NCBI GenBank assembly: GCA_943354835.1
Contig: CALRDH010000006.1
Span: forward strand, 1 to 42,506
Direction of reading: 5' to 3'
Length of the DNA stretch: 42,506 bases
Source of the DNA: a candidate division WWE3 bacterium
GTDB lineage: Bacteria; Patescibacteriota; WWE3; 2-01-FULL-39-13
Shown in pieces: positions 24,008 through 31,494 of this stretch (positions are counted from its first letter, which is position 1; every line of letters begins with the position of its first letter). Both the position numbers and the translations under genes were made by a program. The notes under the pieces were generated by a model. It ran no database searches and was not told the origin of the DNA. It saw only the letters and a program-made list of their open reading frames with translations.

Positions 24008-24340
24008 GGAAATCGGCGCATCGCCGTTATTTATTTAACGGAGGAAAGTCCAGACAGCATAAAGCAGGGTGGGCACGTGAAGGCGTGTCGGTCGTGGCGA
24101 AAGCCGGGACACAGTTGCAAATAGGGAAACCTAAAAGCACAGATTGGGAATCGACCCAATTTGAGAGATATAGAGACGAATCATATTCTAAAATCCGCAA
24201 GGATTATGAATGTGAGTGGAACGAACAATCCTCCTCGCTGCAATCTACGAAAGGTCTATACAGCCGCTTGCTGTGACCAAGGATAGAGCATAGATAGATG
24301 ATGTGCTAAAACAGAATCTGGCTTACGGATTTCTACAAAA
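24008..24340 (+). ncRNA. rnpB: RNase P RNA
   Basis: This is the catalytic RNA that matures tRNA 5' ends. Diagnostic segments are GAGGAAAGTCCAGACAGCAT (CR I), AAGCAGGGTG, GGCGAAAGCCGGGACA and the 3' ACAGAATCTGGCTTACGG. Helix P1 closes the molecule through GAAATC (24009-24014) with GATTTC (24328-24333). An open frame of 94 codons across this region is a shadow of the RNA. Confidence 0.92.
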
Positions 24341-24376
24341 AGGGTAGCCCTTATAAAACAAGGGCTGCCTTTTTTT
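24341..24376 (+). terminator. Terminator of rnpB
   Basis: AGGGTAGCCCTT (24341-24352) pairs with AAGGGCTGCCTT (24360-24371) around ATAAAAC and is followed by a run of T. Confidence 0.88.
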
Positions 24377-24377
24377 A

Positions 24378-24386
24378 TGATACGAT
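24378..24386 (+). promoter_or_regulatory. Extended -10 element of the isomerase gene
   Basis: TGATACGAT ends 6 nt before the ATG at 24393, directly after the rnpB terminator. Confidence 0.5.
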
Positions 24387-24392
24387 ATATTC

Positions 24393-25412
24393 ATGACTAC
24401 TCCTTCCTATCTTAAGTCTATTGGTTATTATCATGCTCAATTTAAAGAGGCATGGAATGGCTCAAATAAGGTTAAAATGCCAAAAAATTTCCAAGGTGTT
24501 TCTGAAGTTATTATTGCCGGAATGGGTGGTTCTAGTTTTGGTGCAAGAGTAGTTACTTCCGCATTTATTGACGAGATCGTTTTGCCAGTTCATTTGGTCG
24601 AAGGCTATGATTTGCCGGAATACGCAGATGAAACAACCTTAGTAATAATTACTAGTTATTCAGGAAATACAGAAGAGGCGATTTCGATATTAGAAAAAGC
24701 TCGTGTAAAAGGGTGTAAATTGTTTGCAATTACATCAGGAGGAAAATTAAAAACAGTCATAGATTCAGGCAATATTCCAGGGTACATTTTTGATACAAAC
24801 TATAATCCTTCGGGAAGTCCAAGAACAGGTATTGGGTATATTGTTGGTTCAACATTAGGCGTTTTGTCTTCTCTTAAATTTGTTGAATTCTCTCAACAAA
24901 AAGCTGTAAAGACAGCCTCTTTTATTAAAAGCTTTTCAGAGTTATTGGCAAAGTCTAATGACATGATTTACAAAATGTCATCTAAAATTGATGGCTTTAC
25001 ACCAGTTTTTATTGCTTCAGAACATTTAATATCGGCAAGTTATATTATTCGAAATTTCATGAATGAAACTGCTAAAAACACTGGGTTTATAGCAGAAATT
25101 CCGGCAATGAATCATCATTTTCTTGATGGGCTAGGCTTTCCCAAAGAAGCAAATAAACAATTTATATATATATATCTTATGTCGTCACTTTATAACGATA
25201 GAAATAAAAAGCGTTTTGAAATTACAAGGGGAATATCAAAAAAGCATGGCATAAACGATATTGCAATTACGCTTGGAGCTAAAAATAGACTCGATGAAAT
25301 TTGGGAAGCTATTATAATCGGAAGCTTAGTATCGTATAATCTTGCCATCTCGCACAAAGTTGACCCAAGAACAAACGAAATGGTTGACCTTCTTAAAAAA
25401 GAACTAGGTTAA
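24393..25412 (+). CDS. Bifunctional phosphoglucose/phosphomannose isomerase (SIS domain)
   Basis: These enzymes interconvert fructose-6-phosphate with glucose-6-phosphate or mannose-6-phosphate. The 339-residue protein has two SIS domains. Typical features are VIIAGMGGSSFGARVV (about 39-54), VIITSYSGNTEEAISILEKA (about 89-108) with the phosphate-binding SGNTEE, and in the second half the conserved FIAEIPAMNHHFLDGLGFP with its catalytic His region. This archaeal-type form replaces classical Pgi in several lineages. tRNA-Ala follows 7 bp after the stop and is probably on the same transcript. Confidence 0.88.
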   Translation: MTTPSYLKSIGYYHAQFKEAWNGSNKVKMPKNFQGVSEVIIAGMGGSSFGARVVTSAFIDEIVLPVHLVEGYDLPEYADETTLVIITSYSGNTEEAISILEKARVKGCKLFAITSGGKLKTVIDSGNIPGYIFDTNYNPSGSPRTGIGYIVGSTLGVLSSLKFVEFSQQKAVKTASFIKSFSELLAKSNDMIYKMSSKIDGFTPVFIASEHLISASYIIRNFMNETAKNTGFIAEIPAMNHHFLDGLGFPKEANKQFIYIYLMSSLYNDRNKKRFEITRGISKKHGINDIAITLGAKNRLDEIWEAIIIGSLVSYNLAISHKVDPRTNEMVDLLKKELG

Positions 25413-25419
25413 GACTTTT

Positions 25420-25495
25420 GGGCCTGTAGCTCAGCTGGCAGAGCGCTGCATTCGCATTGCAGAGGTAGAGGGTTCGAATCCCTTCGGGTCCACCA
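25420..25495 (+). tRNA. tRNA-Ala (anticodon CGC)
   Basis: The 76-nt gene has acceptor arms GGGCCTG and CGGGTCC, giving the G3-U70 pair that identifies alanine tRNAs, discriminator A and an encoded CCA. The anticodon loop is TTCGCAT between CTGCA and TGCAG. The T-arm is GAGGGTTCGAATCCCTT. No separate promoter is visible, so read-through from the isomerase gene is likely. Confidence 0.95.
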
Positions 25496-25543
25496 GATTT
25501 CTCCCTTTACATAGGCAGTCATCTATCGTAAATTTCTATAACT

Positions 25544-26008
25544 ATGATAGAAAAAAATATACTAATAACCGCAGGTGTGATCTTGGCTTTAGGAGTTGTC
25601 GGCTTTGTGTACATGAGACCAGCTCCTGTAACCAAGGAAGTTGTAGTAGAGGAGCCGAAAGAAGTTTTGCAAGAGACTCCAACAGAGACTGAAGAGCCGA
25701 TTGTCGAAAATGTTGCTCCTGCAACTAAAGAGTTTTCAGTGGATGCTTATTACGATAGTACAGGTGTATGGTTTTCTGTTAAGGAAATCAGCGTAAATAA
25801 AGGTGACAATGTAAAAATAAAAGTTAAGAATATTAAAGGTATGCATAATTTTAATATCGACGAATACGATGTTAAGAAAGATCTTCCTTTGGATGAAGAA
25901 GTCTCAATAGAATTCGTTGCTGATAAAGCAGGAGATTTTATTTATTACTGCTCAATTCCAGGACACAGAGAAAAAGGCCAATGGGGAACGCTTAAAGTTT
26001 CTGAATAA
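25544..26008 (+). CDS. Membrane-anchored cupredoxin-like protein
   Basis: The 154-residue protein has an N-terminal membrane anchor (about 6-24), a Pro/Glu/Thr/Val-rich linker (26-60) and a cupredoxin domain. Type 1 copper ligands are H101 (GMHNFNID), C136 and H141 (YYCSIPGHREKGQWGTL). At the position where many relatives have the axial Met (GHREAGM), this protein has Gln146. It could carry electrons or copper outside the membrane. No oxidase genes are nearby. It converges with the Rel gene with a 6-bp gap. Confidence 0.85.
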   Translation: MIEKNILITAGVILALGVVGFVYMRPAPVTKEVVVEEPKEVLQETPTETEEPIVENVAPATKEFSVDAYYDSTGVWFSVKEISVNKGDNVKIKVKNIKGMHNFNIDEYDVKKDLPLDEEVSIEFVADKAGDFIYYCSIPGHREKGQWGTLKVSE

Positions 26009-26014
26009 GAAATT

Positions 26015-27409
26015 TTAGTTTTTTAAATATTTCCTTATCTGTCTTTTTGCTTCGGATGTTTTTACGAATTTAAGCCAATCTTGAGAAGGCAAGTGGTTTT
26101 TGCTTACTTGAATTTCTACTGTGTCTCCGCTTGAAAGTGGAGTATTTAGACTTACCATTTTTCCATTGATTAATGCGCCACTGCAACCTTTGCCTATGTC
26201 TGTGTGAAGGGCGAAAGCAAAATCAACAGGAGTCGAGTTTTCGGGCAATGTAATAAGTTGACCTTTGGGAGTGAATACAAAGACGGTACCTTGGAAAGCC
26301 TTGATTTTGCTTTCGCCTGCTATCATTTCATTTATTTTTTCTTTTTGTTCTATAAGCTCTTTAATCCAGCTTGCTTGGGATTTCGCGGAATTCTTTCCAT
26401 ATTTATATGTGAAGTGTGATGCTGGTCCGAACTCATTATGATTATGCATGTCAAACGTTTTTATTTGGACTTCGCAATATTTACCAGGAGACAACTCTAT
26501 CGCAGTTTGCAAAGTTCTGTATCCGTTTGGCTTTGGATTAGCAATATAATCATCAAATTCATTTTGTACGACTTTCCAATTTTCTTGAACAAAGGCTAGA
26601 AGTTCATAGCAGTCTTCTTCTTTTTCAACTAAAACCCGAATTCCTAACAGGTCGTAGATTTGATGGAAGCTATCTTCTGTATCCGCCATTCCGATTTTAT
26701 GTTTGTATGTAGTTTTTTTATCAATTGAATATATCCCTTTAGTCCTAACGGAGATATCTGATTTTGTTTGTTTTTTATCTAAAAATGGTTTTATTTTGTC
26801 TTTTATAAGATTGAGCTCGGATTCTGCGTCTTTTAAGAAATCTCTTGTAAAATCGGTGATTTTTTTGTATCTTTCCGGCTCTAATATTTTTAGGGCTTCT
26901 TCTTCGAGCTCTCTTGTAAAGTAATAGACTCCGACAGCTTTGGCGATTGGCGCGTAAATGTTTAAAGCGCTTTTTGCTATCCATTCTTTTTCATCTTTGC
27001 TGAAGGTTTCTGATGTTTTTATGTTATCAAGCCTATCCGCAAGACGTATTAAAAGAACTCGAATGTCTTTTGCCATGTGGATTATTAGTTTGTGAAGATT
27101 TTCTACGTTGTCTGTGTTGTTTTGGTAGTAAATTGGAGTTGATGCATTAGTTAAAAGTTCAATTATGTAAGCTATTTCTTCGCCAAATTCTTTTGAAATT
27201 TCAGCAAGTGAAATACCGCCTTCTTTTGTACAAGCGTGAAGGAAGGCGGCTGCTAAAGTGTATTCATCTTTGATACCTATTTTTTCTAGGTATTCTTTAA
27301 TTCGAATTGGATGATTAATGAAATCTTCGCCGTTTTTGCGAATTTGTCCTGCGTGAGCAATTTTTGCAAATTCTAACGCTTTATTTATAAGTTCTGTATT
27401 GTTTTCCAT
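26015..27409 (-). CDS. RelA/SpoT-type (p)ppGpp synthetase with degenerate hydrolase domain
   Basis: This 464-residue protein has the order HD hydrolase domain, synthetase domain, TGS domain, and then stops, lacking the helical/zinc/ACT half of long Rel proteins. In the HD domain H33 (NHP) and D125 (LADRLDN) remain, but the HDxxED motif reads H58-A-C-T-K-E, so a metal ligand and both catalytic acids are altered. The synthetase domain keeps RTKGIYSIDKK, D252 (YDLLGIRV) and E312 (EVQIKT). The TGS domain (about 373-436) is GTVFVFTPKGQLITLP... I infer synthesis without hydrolysis. It follows the UPF0173 gene by 3 bp. Confidence 0.9.
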   Translation of the reverse strand: MENNTELINKALEFAKIAHAGQIRKNGEDFINHPIRIKEYLEKIGIKDEYTLAAAFLHACTKEGGISLAEISKEFGEEIAYIIELLTNASTPIYYQNNTDNVENLHKLIIHMAKDIRVLLIRLADRLDNIKTSETFSKDEKEWIAKSALNIYAPIAKAVGVYYFTRELEEEALKILEPERYKKITDFTRDFLKDAESELNLIKDKIKPFLDKKQTKSDISVRTKGIYSIDKKTTYKHKIGMADTEDSFHQIYDLLGIRVLVEKEEDCYELLAFVQENWKVVQNEFDDYIANPKPNGYRTLQTAIELSPGKYCEVQIKTFDMHNHNEFGPASHFTYKYGKNSAKSQASWIKELIEQKEKINEMIAGESKIKAFQGTVFVFTPKGQLITLPENSTPVDFAFALHTDIGKGCSGALINGKMVSLNTPLSSGDTVEIQVSKNHLPSQDWLKFVKTSEAKRQIRKYLKN

Positions 27410-27412
27410 TTT

Positions 27413-28084
27413 CTAAAACGAAAGTGGCATTATTTTTGTTTCTTGTGGTAAATCGCCTTTTGATTTTATTACTAAATTTTTTTCAACAATTGCTTCTGTT
27501 CCTGCTTCAGCTAAGAATTCTTGTAATGTTGCAAGTTCGTCATATGCAGGAATCATATTTTCGGATTTGTAGTGCATTGGGATTACGATTTTAGGCTCTA
27601 TTGATTCGATTATTTGCATTGCGATTTTAGGATCAACTGTAAATTTGCCGCCGACAGGAATCATTAAAATATCGACTTCTTCAAGAAGTTCTAATTGGCT
27701 ACTATCAAGTGTGTGTCCGATATCACCTAAATGGGCAACTGTTGCGTCGGCAAAATCATAAACATACATAACATTATTACCTCGTTCTGCACCATTTTTA
27801 TCGTCGTGAAAGCTTTTAATTCCAAAAACTCTTAAACCTTTTAGTTCGTATTCGCCTGGAGTATCAATCAAAAAATATCCATTATTTGCTTCGCCCTCTA
27901 TATTTTTTAGATAAAAATGATCTGGATGACTATGGCTAATCGTTACAATATCGGCTTTTTGCTTTGAATAAGAAAGGCCTACCGCCTTTGGATCAAAAGG
28001 ATCCGTGACAACAGAAACCTCTTCGCCAGTATTAGTTTTTCCCGTAATTAAAAAAGATGAATGACCTAGATAATTAATTTTCAT
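27413..28084 (-). CDS. UPF0173-type metallo-beta-lactamase-fold hydrolase
   Basis: The 223-residue protein starts MKINYLGHSSFLITG and has the metal motif HSHPDHF (51-57), a second histidine in FGIKSFHD, the aspartate in VAHLGDIGHTL and the C-terminal VIPMHYK, as in UPF0173 metal-dependent hydrolases. The substrate is unknown. It is the first gene of a two-gene unit with the Rel protein and has its own promoter. Confidence 0.9.
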   Translation of the reverse strand: MKINYLGHSSFLITGKTNTGEEVSVVTDPFDPKAVGLSYSKQKADIVTISHSHPDHFYLKNIEGEANNGYFLIDTPGEYELKGLRVFGIKSFHDDKNGAERGNNVMYVYDFADATVAHLGDIGHTLDSSQLELLEEVDILMIPVGGKFTVDPKIAMQIIESIEPKIVIPMHYKSENMIPAYDELATLQEFLAEAGTEAIVEKNLVIKSKGDLPQETKIMPLSF

Positions 28085-28090
28085 ATGAGT

Positions 28091-28099
28091 ATTTTATCA
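28091..28099 (-). promoter_or_regulatory. Extended -10 element of the UPF0173-rel operon
   Basis: The minus strand reads TGATAAAAT, then six bases, then the ATG at 28084. The same nonamer with the same spacing precedes yebC. Confidence 0.65.
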
Positions 28100-28107
28100 T
28101 GTATTTT

Positions 28108-28131
28108 TGGTGCTGAAGGTGGGAGTTACCC
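28108..28131 (-). repeat. Partial copy of a tRNA 3' end (tRNA-Leu-like)
   Basis: The minus strand ends TCCCACCTTCAGCACCA and continues AAAA. The intact tRNA-Leu at 29900-29986, in the same orientation, ends TCCCACCTTCGGCACCA and also continues AAAA: one mismatch in 21 bases. Further 5' a GGGT is shared after a small gap, but no full T-arm or acceptor 5' strand is present, so this is not a functional tRNA. Confidence 0.55.
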
Positions 28132-28204
28132 GAAGTGCGTAGTGGTTTTGAACAAGGTTGTACGTTCGGAGAAGGTCCGCAGGAATGGTTTAAATAGGAT
28201 TTTT

Positions 28205-28470
28205 GCTGACAGCTACGATGCGCTTGCAATGTTTTTTAAAATTTGATAACGTTATAAACGTAAAGGCAATGACGTTGCGACACAACCGAGCCGAGAGAAG
28301 AAAGCCTGAAAGGGCAAGTAGAACTCTCCGGGTAGTACCCGTTATAGTACAATCCGCAAAAAACGGAGCAAGGTTTGGCGAAACGCCAAACGAAATAAGG
28401 TGGCACCGCGACCATATCGCCCTTATAAGCTTATCAATATTTAATTTGGTAGATTTATAGGGGCGATTTT
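28205..28470 (+). promoter_or_regulatory. T-box riboswitch upstream of aspS, probably translational
   Basis: T-boxes sense uncharged tRNA. The signature AAGGTGGCACCGCG lies at 28397-28410. The antiterminator is canonical: AUAAGG (28395-28400) with CCUUAU (28421-28426), bulge UGGCACC, then GCG (28408-28410) with CGC (28418-28420). The competing stem pairs 28416-28428 with 28455-28467 (13 bp, one G-U) and covers the GGGG Shine-Dalgarno; only four U precede the ATG, so control of translation fits best. Stem II is GAGAG (28293-28297) with CTCTC (28324-28328), with AGTAGAA inside. A perfect hairpin lies at 28373-28391. Stem I is unclear; TTGCAAT (28223-28229) with GTTGCGA (28274-28280) could be its base, placing the Asp codon GAC (28271-28273) just above as specifier. 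The 5' end is approximate. Confidence 0.85.
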
Positions 28471-29784
28471 ATGGAAAGAACACACATCTCACAAGTTAAA
28501 GACAAAATTGGACAGCAAGTAAAAATTGCTGGATTTGTTGGTACTGTTCGCGACCAAGGAAGTATAAAGTTTTTAATCATTCGCGACATCACTGGAAGTA
28601 TCCAGGTTGTCGTTACAAAAACCAATGCGGAGGCATTAAAAATTGCTTCGTCTTTAAGTTTAGAATCGGTCGTTGAAATTGTTGGTTCAGTGAAAGAAGA
28701 AAAACAAGCACCTGGTGGAGTCGAAATTCAGATCGAAGAAATAAAAATTTTGTCTTCCTCTATTCCCGAATTGCCTATTCCAGTTGTTGAGAAAAACCAG
28801 GAAGAAACAGATCAGCAAATCCGCTTAGACTGGAGATGGATTGATTTGCGAAAGCCAGAAAAAGCTTTGATTTTCAAAGTGTGGACAGTAATGGAACAAG
28901 CGTTTAGAAATTATTGCATTGAAAATGGATTTATTGAAATTCATTCCCCCAAATTAACAGCAACTGCAACAGAATCTGGCTCTGAATTATTTGAAGTCAA
29001 ATACTTTGAAAAGAAGGCTCACCTGGCTCAATCTCCACAGTTGTATAAACAGATGGCGATGGCGGCAGGTTTTGAAAAGGTTTTTGAAGTGGGACCAGTA
29101 TTTCGCGCAAATCCTTCTTTTACTTCTCGGCACGACACTGAGTTCACAATGTATGACGTGGAGATGTCCTTCATATCTTCGCACCAAGACTTAATGGCAG
29201 AAGAAGAAAGAATGATCGTTGCAATGCTTAAAGCTGTAAAAGAAAAATACGGCGATGAAATACAAAGAGTATATAACCGAGAAGTTATTGTTCCTAAAAT
29301 TCCTTTTCCTATGTTAACAATTAAAGAGGCAAAAGCAATTTTGGGTCGCTTGCATATCCCAAACGAGCGAGGTGATGATATGAGTCCAGAAGAGGAGCGC
29401 GTAATATGTGAACATATAAAGAAAGAAACTGGTAGTGAGTTTTTATTCATTCACGAATTCCCAACTGCCGTTCGCGCTTTTTACAGTATGAGAAAAGAAG
29501 ATGATCCAGCTGTAACAAAGAGCTTTGACTTGTTATGGAATGGTTTGGAAATTACAAGTGGTGCCCAACGAGAACATCGAGTTGAGCAGTTGGAAAAACA
29601 AATAAAAGAGCAGGGGCTAAGCCCAGTGTCTTTTGAGACATACCTAAACTTTTTTAGATATGGCTGTCCACCACACGGAGGTTTTGCTCCGGGTCCTACA
29701 CGAATGTTGATGAAACTCCTTAATATTTCAAACGTACGTGAAGTCACTTATCTTTATCGCGGAGTAAAGCGGTTAACACCTTAA
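28471..29784 (+). CDS. aspS: Aspartyl-tRNA synthetase, archaeal type
   Basis: The 437-residue class IIb synthetase has an N-terminal OB-fold for the anticodon (about 1-105), motif 2 around FEVGPVFRANPSFTSRHDTEFTMYDVEMSF and motif 3 GFAPGPTRMLMKLL near the end. It lacks the ~130-residue GAD insertion of standard bacterial AspRS and matches the shorter archaeal type. Such enzymes are often non-discriminating and charge tRNA-Asn as well, which would require GatCAB; that is not visible here. Translation is probably controlled by the T-box leader immediately upstream. Confidence 0.93.
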   Translation: MERTHISQVKDKIGQQVKIAGFVGTVRDQGSIKFLIIRDITGSIQVVVTKTNAEALKIASSLSLESVVEIVGSVKEEKQAPGGVEIQIEEIKILSSSIPELPIPVVEKNQEETDQQIRLDWRWIDLRKPEKALIFKVWTVMEQAFRNYCIENGFIEIHSPKLTATATESGSELFEVKYFEKKAHLAQSPQLYKQMAMAAGFEKVFEVGPVFRANPSFTSRHDTEFTMYDVEMSFISSHQDLMAEEERMIVAMLKAVKEKYGDEIQRVYNREVIVPKIPFPMLTIKEAKAILGRLHIPNERGDDMSPEEERVICEHIKKETGSEFLFIHEFPTAVRAFYSMRKEDDPAVTKSFDLLWNGLEITSGAQREHRVEQLEKQIKEQGLSPVSFETYLNFFRYGCPPHGGFAPGPTRMLMKLLNISNVREVTYLYRGVKRLTP

Positions 29785-29899
29785 ATTGATGTATTCAGAA
29801 ATTACAAAAAGAATCTAGCCAGCATTTTTTTTAGTATCTCTTGCCAGAGGTCATATCGTCCTACTTTGCTGTCTTTGGGAAAGCTGTTTAGGTTTATTT

Positions 29900-29986
29900 T
29901 GGTGCCGAAGGTGGGAATCGAACCCACATGGAATTGCTTCCACACGATTTTGAGTCGTGCGCGTATGCCAGTTCCGCCACTTCGGC
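29900..29986 (-). tRNA. tRNA-Leu (anticodon CAA)
   Basis: The 87-nt gene has acceptor arms GCCGAAG and CTTCGGC, discriminator A (expected for leucine) and an encoded CCA. The anticodon loop CTCAAAA lies between CACGA and TCGTG. A long variable arm (TGTGGAAGCAATTCCAT) and T-arm GTGGGTTCGATTCCCAC follow. It reads UUG codons. A one-mismatch copy of its 3' end is found at 28108-28131. Confidence 0.95.
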
Positions 29987-30005
29987 ATGTACTCATGCCC
30001 GATGC

Positions 30006-30100
30006 AACGTGCAAAGCACGTTCCTTCGGCTCGCTCACTACGTTCACTCGCCTCGTGGCAACTCCGTTAGGCCACCTTCGGCTCGCTTTTTCACTTCGCA
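30006..30100. repeat. GC-rich patch with hairpins and a repeated 13-mer
   Basis: Between tRNA-Leu and dnaB the sequence is far richer in GC than its surroundings. It holds a perfect hairpin AACGTGC-AAA-GCACGTT (30006-30022), two exact copies of CCTTCGGCTCGCT (30023-30035 and 30075-30087) and a stem GTGGC/GCCAC (30055-30075). It has no T-run and no sensible reading frame. The rest of the 29785-30157 gap apart from the tRNA shows nothing recognisable except a possible dnaB -10. Confidence 0.6.
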
Positions 30101-30157
30101 AATTCTATCATCTCACTTGATTTCTTTCACCTTTTAATAGTATATACTCTATAAAGA

Positions 30158-31471
30158 ATGTCAGACGTTAAACTTCAACCACAAAATATTGATGCAGAAA
30201 AGGCTGTTATTGGAGCATGTTTGCTCGATAAGGATGCTGTAATTAAGGTTGCTGAATTTTTAGTTCCAGAGCATTTTTATGACGAAAAGCATCGTTTAAT
30301 TTTTGAGGCAATTATCGAATTATATGAAGATCGAGATCCTGTTGATATCGTTACAATCCCTGACAAATTAAAAAAGAATGACGCATTAAAAAAGGTTGGC
30401 GGAGTAGCTTATATTACTGATCTTTTAAATCAAACTCCAAGTGCTAGTAATGTTGAAAGTCATGGAAAACTAGTTCGCGATGCATATATAAGAAGGCGCT
30501 TAATTCAAGTTTCAGCTGATATAGCGAATATGGGATTTGATGAAGGCGATAATGTTGAAAATGTTTTAGACAAAGCTGAACAAAAATTATTTGGAATTTC
30601 ACAGCACACACTAAAAGGGGAGTTTGTTTCCTTAAAAAAAGCATTAGAAGAAAGTTTTGATTTACTCGATGAACTTTACAGAAATAAGGGACAACTCCGT
30701 GGTGTTGCAACGGGATTCAAAACATTGGACACCAAATTAAATGGATTTAGACCTTCGAATTTAATAATTCTTGCAGCAAGGCCTTCTATTGGAAAAACAT
30801 CATTAATGCTTAATATTGCTCAAAACACAGCAGTTTTGAATAAAGTTCCAATTGGTATCTTTTCTTTGGAAATGAGCCGTGACGAACTTGTAATTCGTTT
30901 AGTTTCAGCTCAATCTGGAATTGATAGTTTTAAAATAACAAGCGGAAGATTAAGTGATGCAGAGCTTGCCGCATACGGCGAAGCTATGGGAGTTTTGGGA
31001 GACGCACCAATTTATATAGATGACACTCCAAGTATCTCTATTATGGAGCTTCGAACAAAAGCGCGAAGACTTCATGTTGATAAAGGTGTTCAAATGATAA
31101 TGGTCGACTATTTGCAGCTTATGCGTGGAAGAAATACAGAAAACCGAGTTCAAGAAGTAACTGAAATTTCATGGGGTTTAAAAGCATTAGCAAAAGAATT
31201 AAAGATTCCTGTTGTTACAGTTGCACAGCTTAATCGTTCAGTTGAACAAAGAGGGACAGGTCTTCCTCAACTTAGCGATTTAAGAGAAAGCGGAAGTATT
31301 GAACAAGATGCAGATGTAGTTATGTTTTTATATAGGCCTGACGAAGAAAATCGAAATGAAATAAATTTAGTAATAGCGAAACACAGAAATGGTCCGACTG
31401 GCGTTGTGCCTTTGTACTTTAGAGGCGAGCAGACACGATTTTTTGAGCAGTCCCCAAAAGAGTCCGAGTAA
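30158..31471 (+). CDS. dnaB: Replicative DNA helicase DnaB
   Basis: DnaB unwinds DNA at the fork. The 437-residue protein has the N-terminal domain (QPQNIDAEKAVIGACLLDKDAV), a linker and the RecA-like motor with Walker A AARPSIGKTS, FSLEMSRDELVIR, Walker B MIMVDYLQLMRG and LNRSVEQRGTGLPQLSDLRESGSIEQDADVV with the arginine-finger region in outline. There is no intein. TATACT (30143-30148) is the likely -10, 9 nt before the ATG. Confidence 0.96.
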   Translation: MSDVKLQPQNIDAEKAVIGACLLDKDAVIKVAEFLVPEHFYDEKHRLIFEAIIELYEDRDPVDIVTIPDKLKKNDALKKVGGVAYITDLLNQTPSASNVESHGKLVRDAYIRRRLIQVSADIANMGFDEGDNVENVLDKAEQKLFGISQHTLKGEFVSLKKALEESFDLLDELYRNKGQLRGVATGFKTLDTKLNGFRPSNLIILAARPSIGKTSLMLNIAQNTAVLNKVPIGIFSLEMSRDELVIRLVSAQSGIDSFKITSGRLSDAELAAYGEAMGVLGDAPIYIDDTPSISIMELRTKARRLHVDKGVQMIMVDYLQLMRGRNTENRVQEVTEISWGLKALAKELKIPVVTVAQLNRSVEQRGTGLPQLSDLRESGSIEQDADVVMFLYRPDEENRNEINLVIAKHRNGPTGVVPLYFRGEQTRFFEQSPKESE

Positions 31472-31482
31472 TATTGTTGTTG

Positions 31483-31488
31483 TATAAT
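31483..31488 (+). promoter_or_regulatory. -10 element of efp
   Basis: A perfect TATAAT ends 6 nt before the efp ATG at 31495, leaving no room for a Shine-Dalgarno. Confidence 0.65.
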
Positions 31489-31494
31489 ACTTCC

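Noticed and set aside
23992-24276. 94-codon open frame
   Set aside because: It lies wholly within the RNase P RNA, whose conserved segments explain the sequence.
28203-28460. 85-codon open frame upstream of aspS
   Set aside because: It covers the T-box leader and its stems; the protein is basic and low in structure.
29866-30137. Overlapping frames of 69-99 codons on both strands
   Set aside because: They run across tRNA-Leu and the GC-rich repeat patch and have no coding character.
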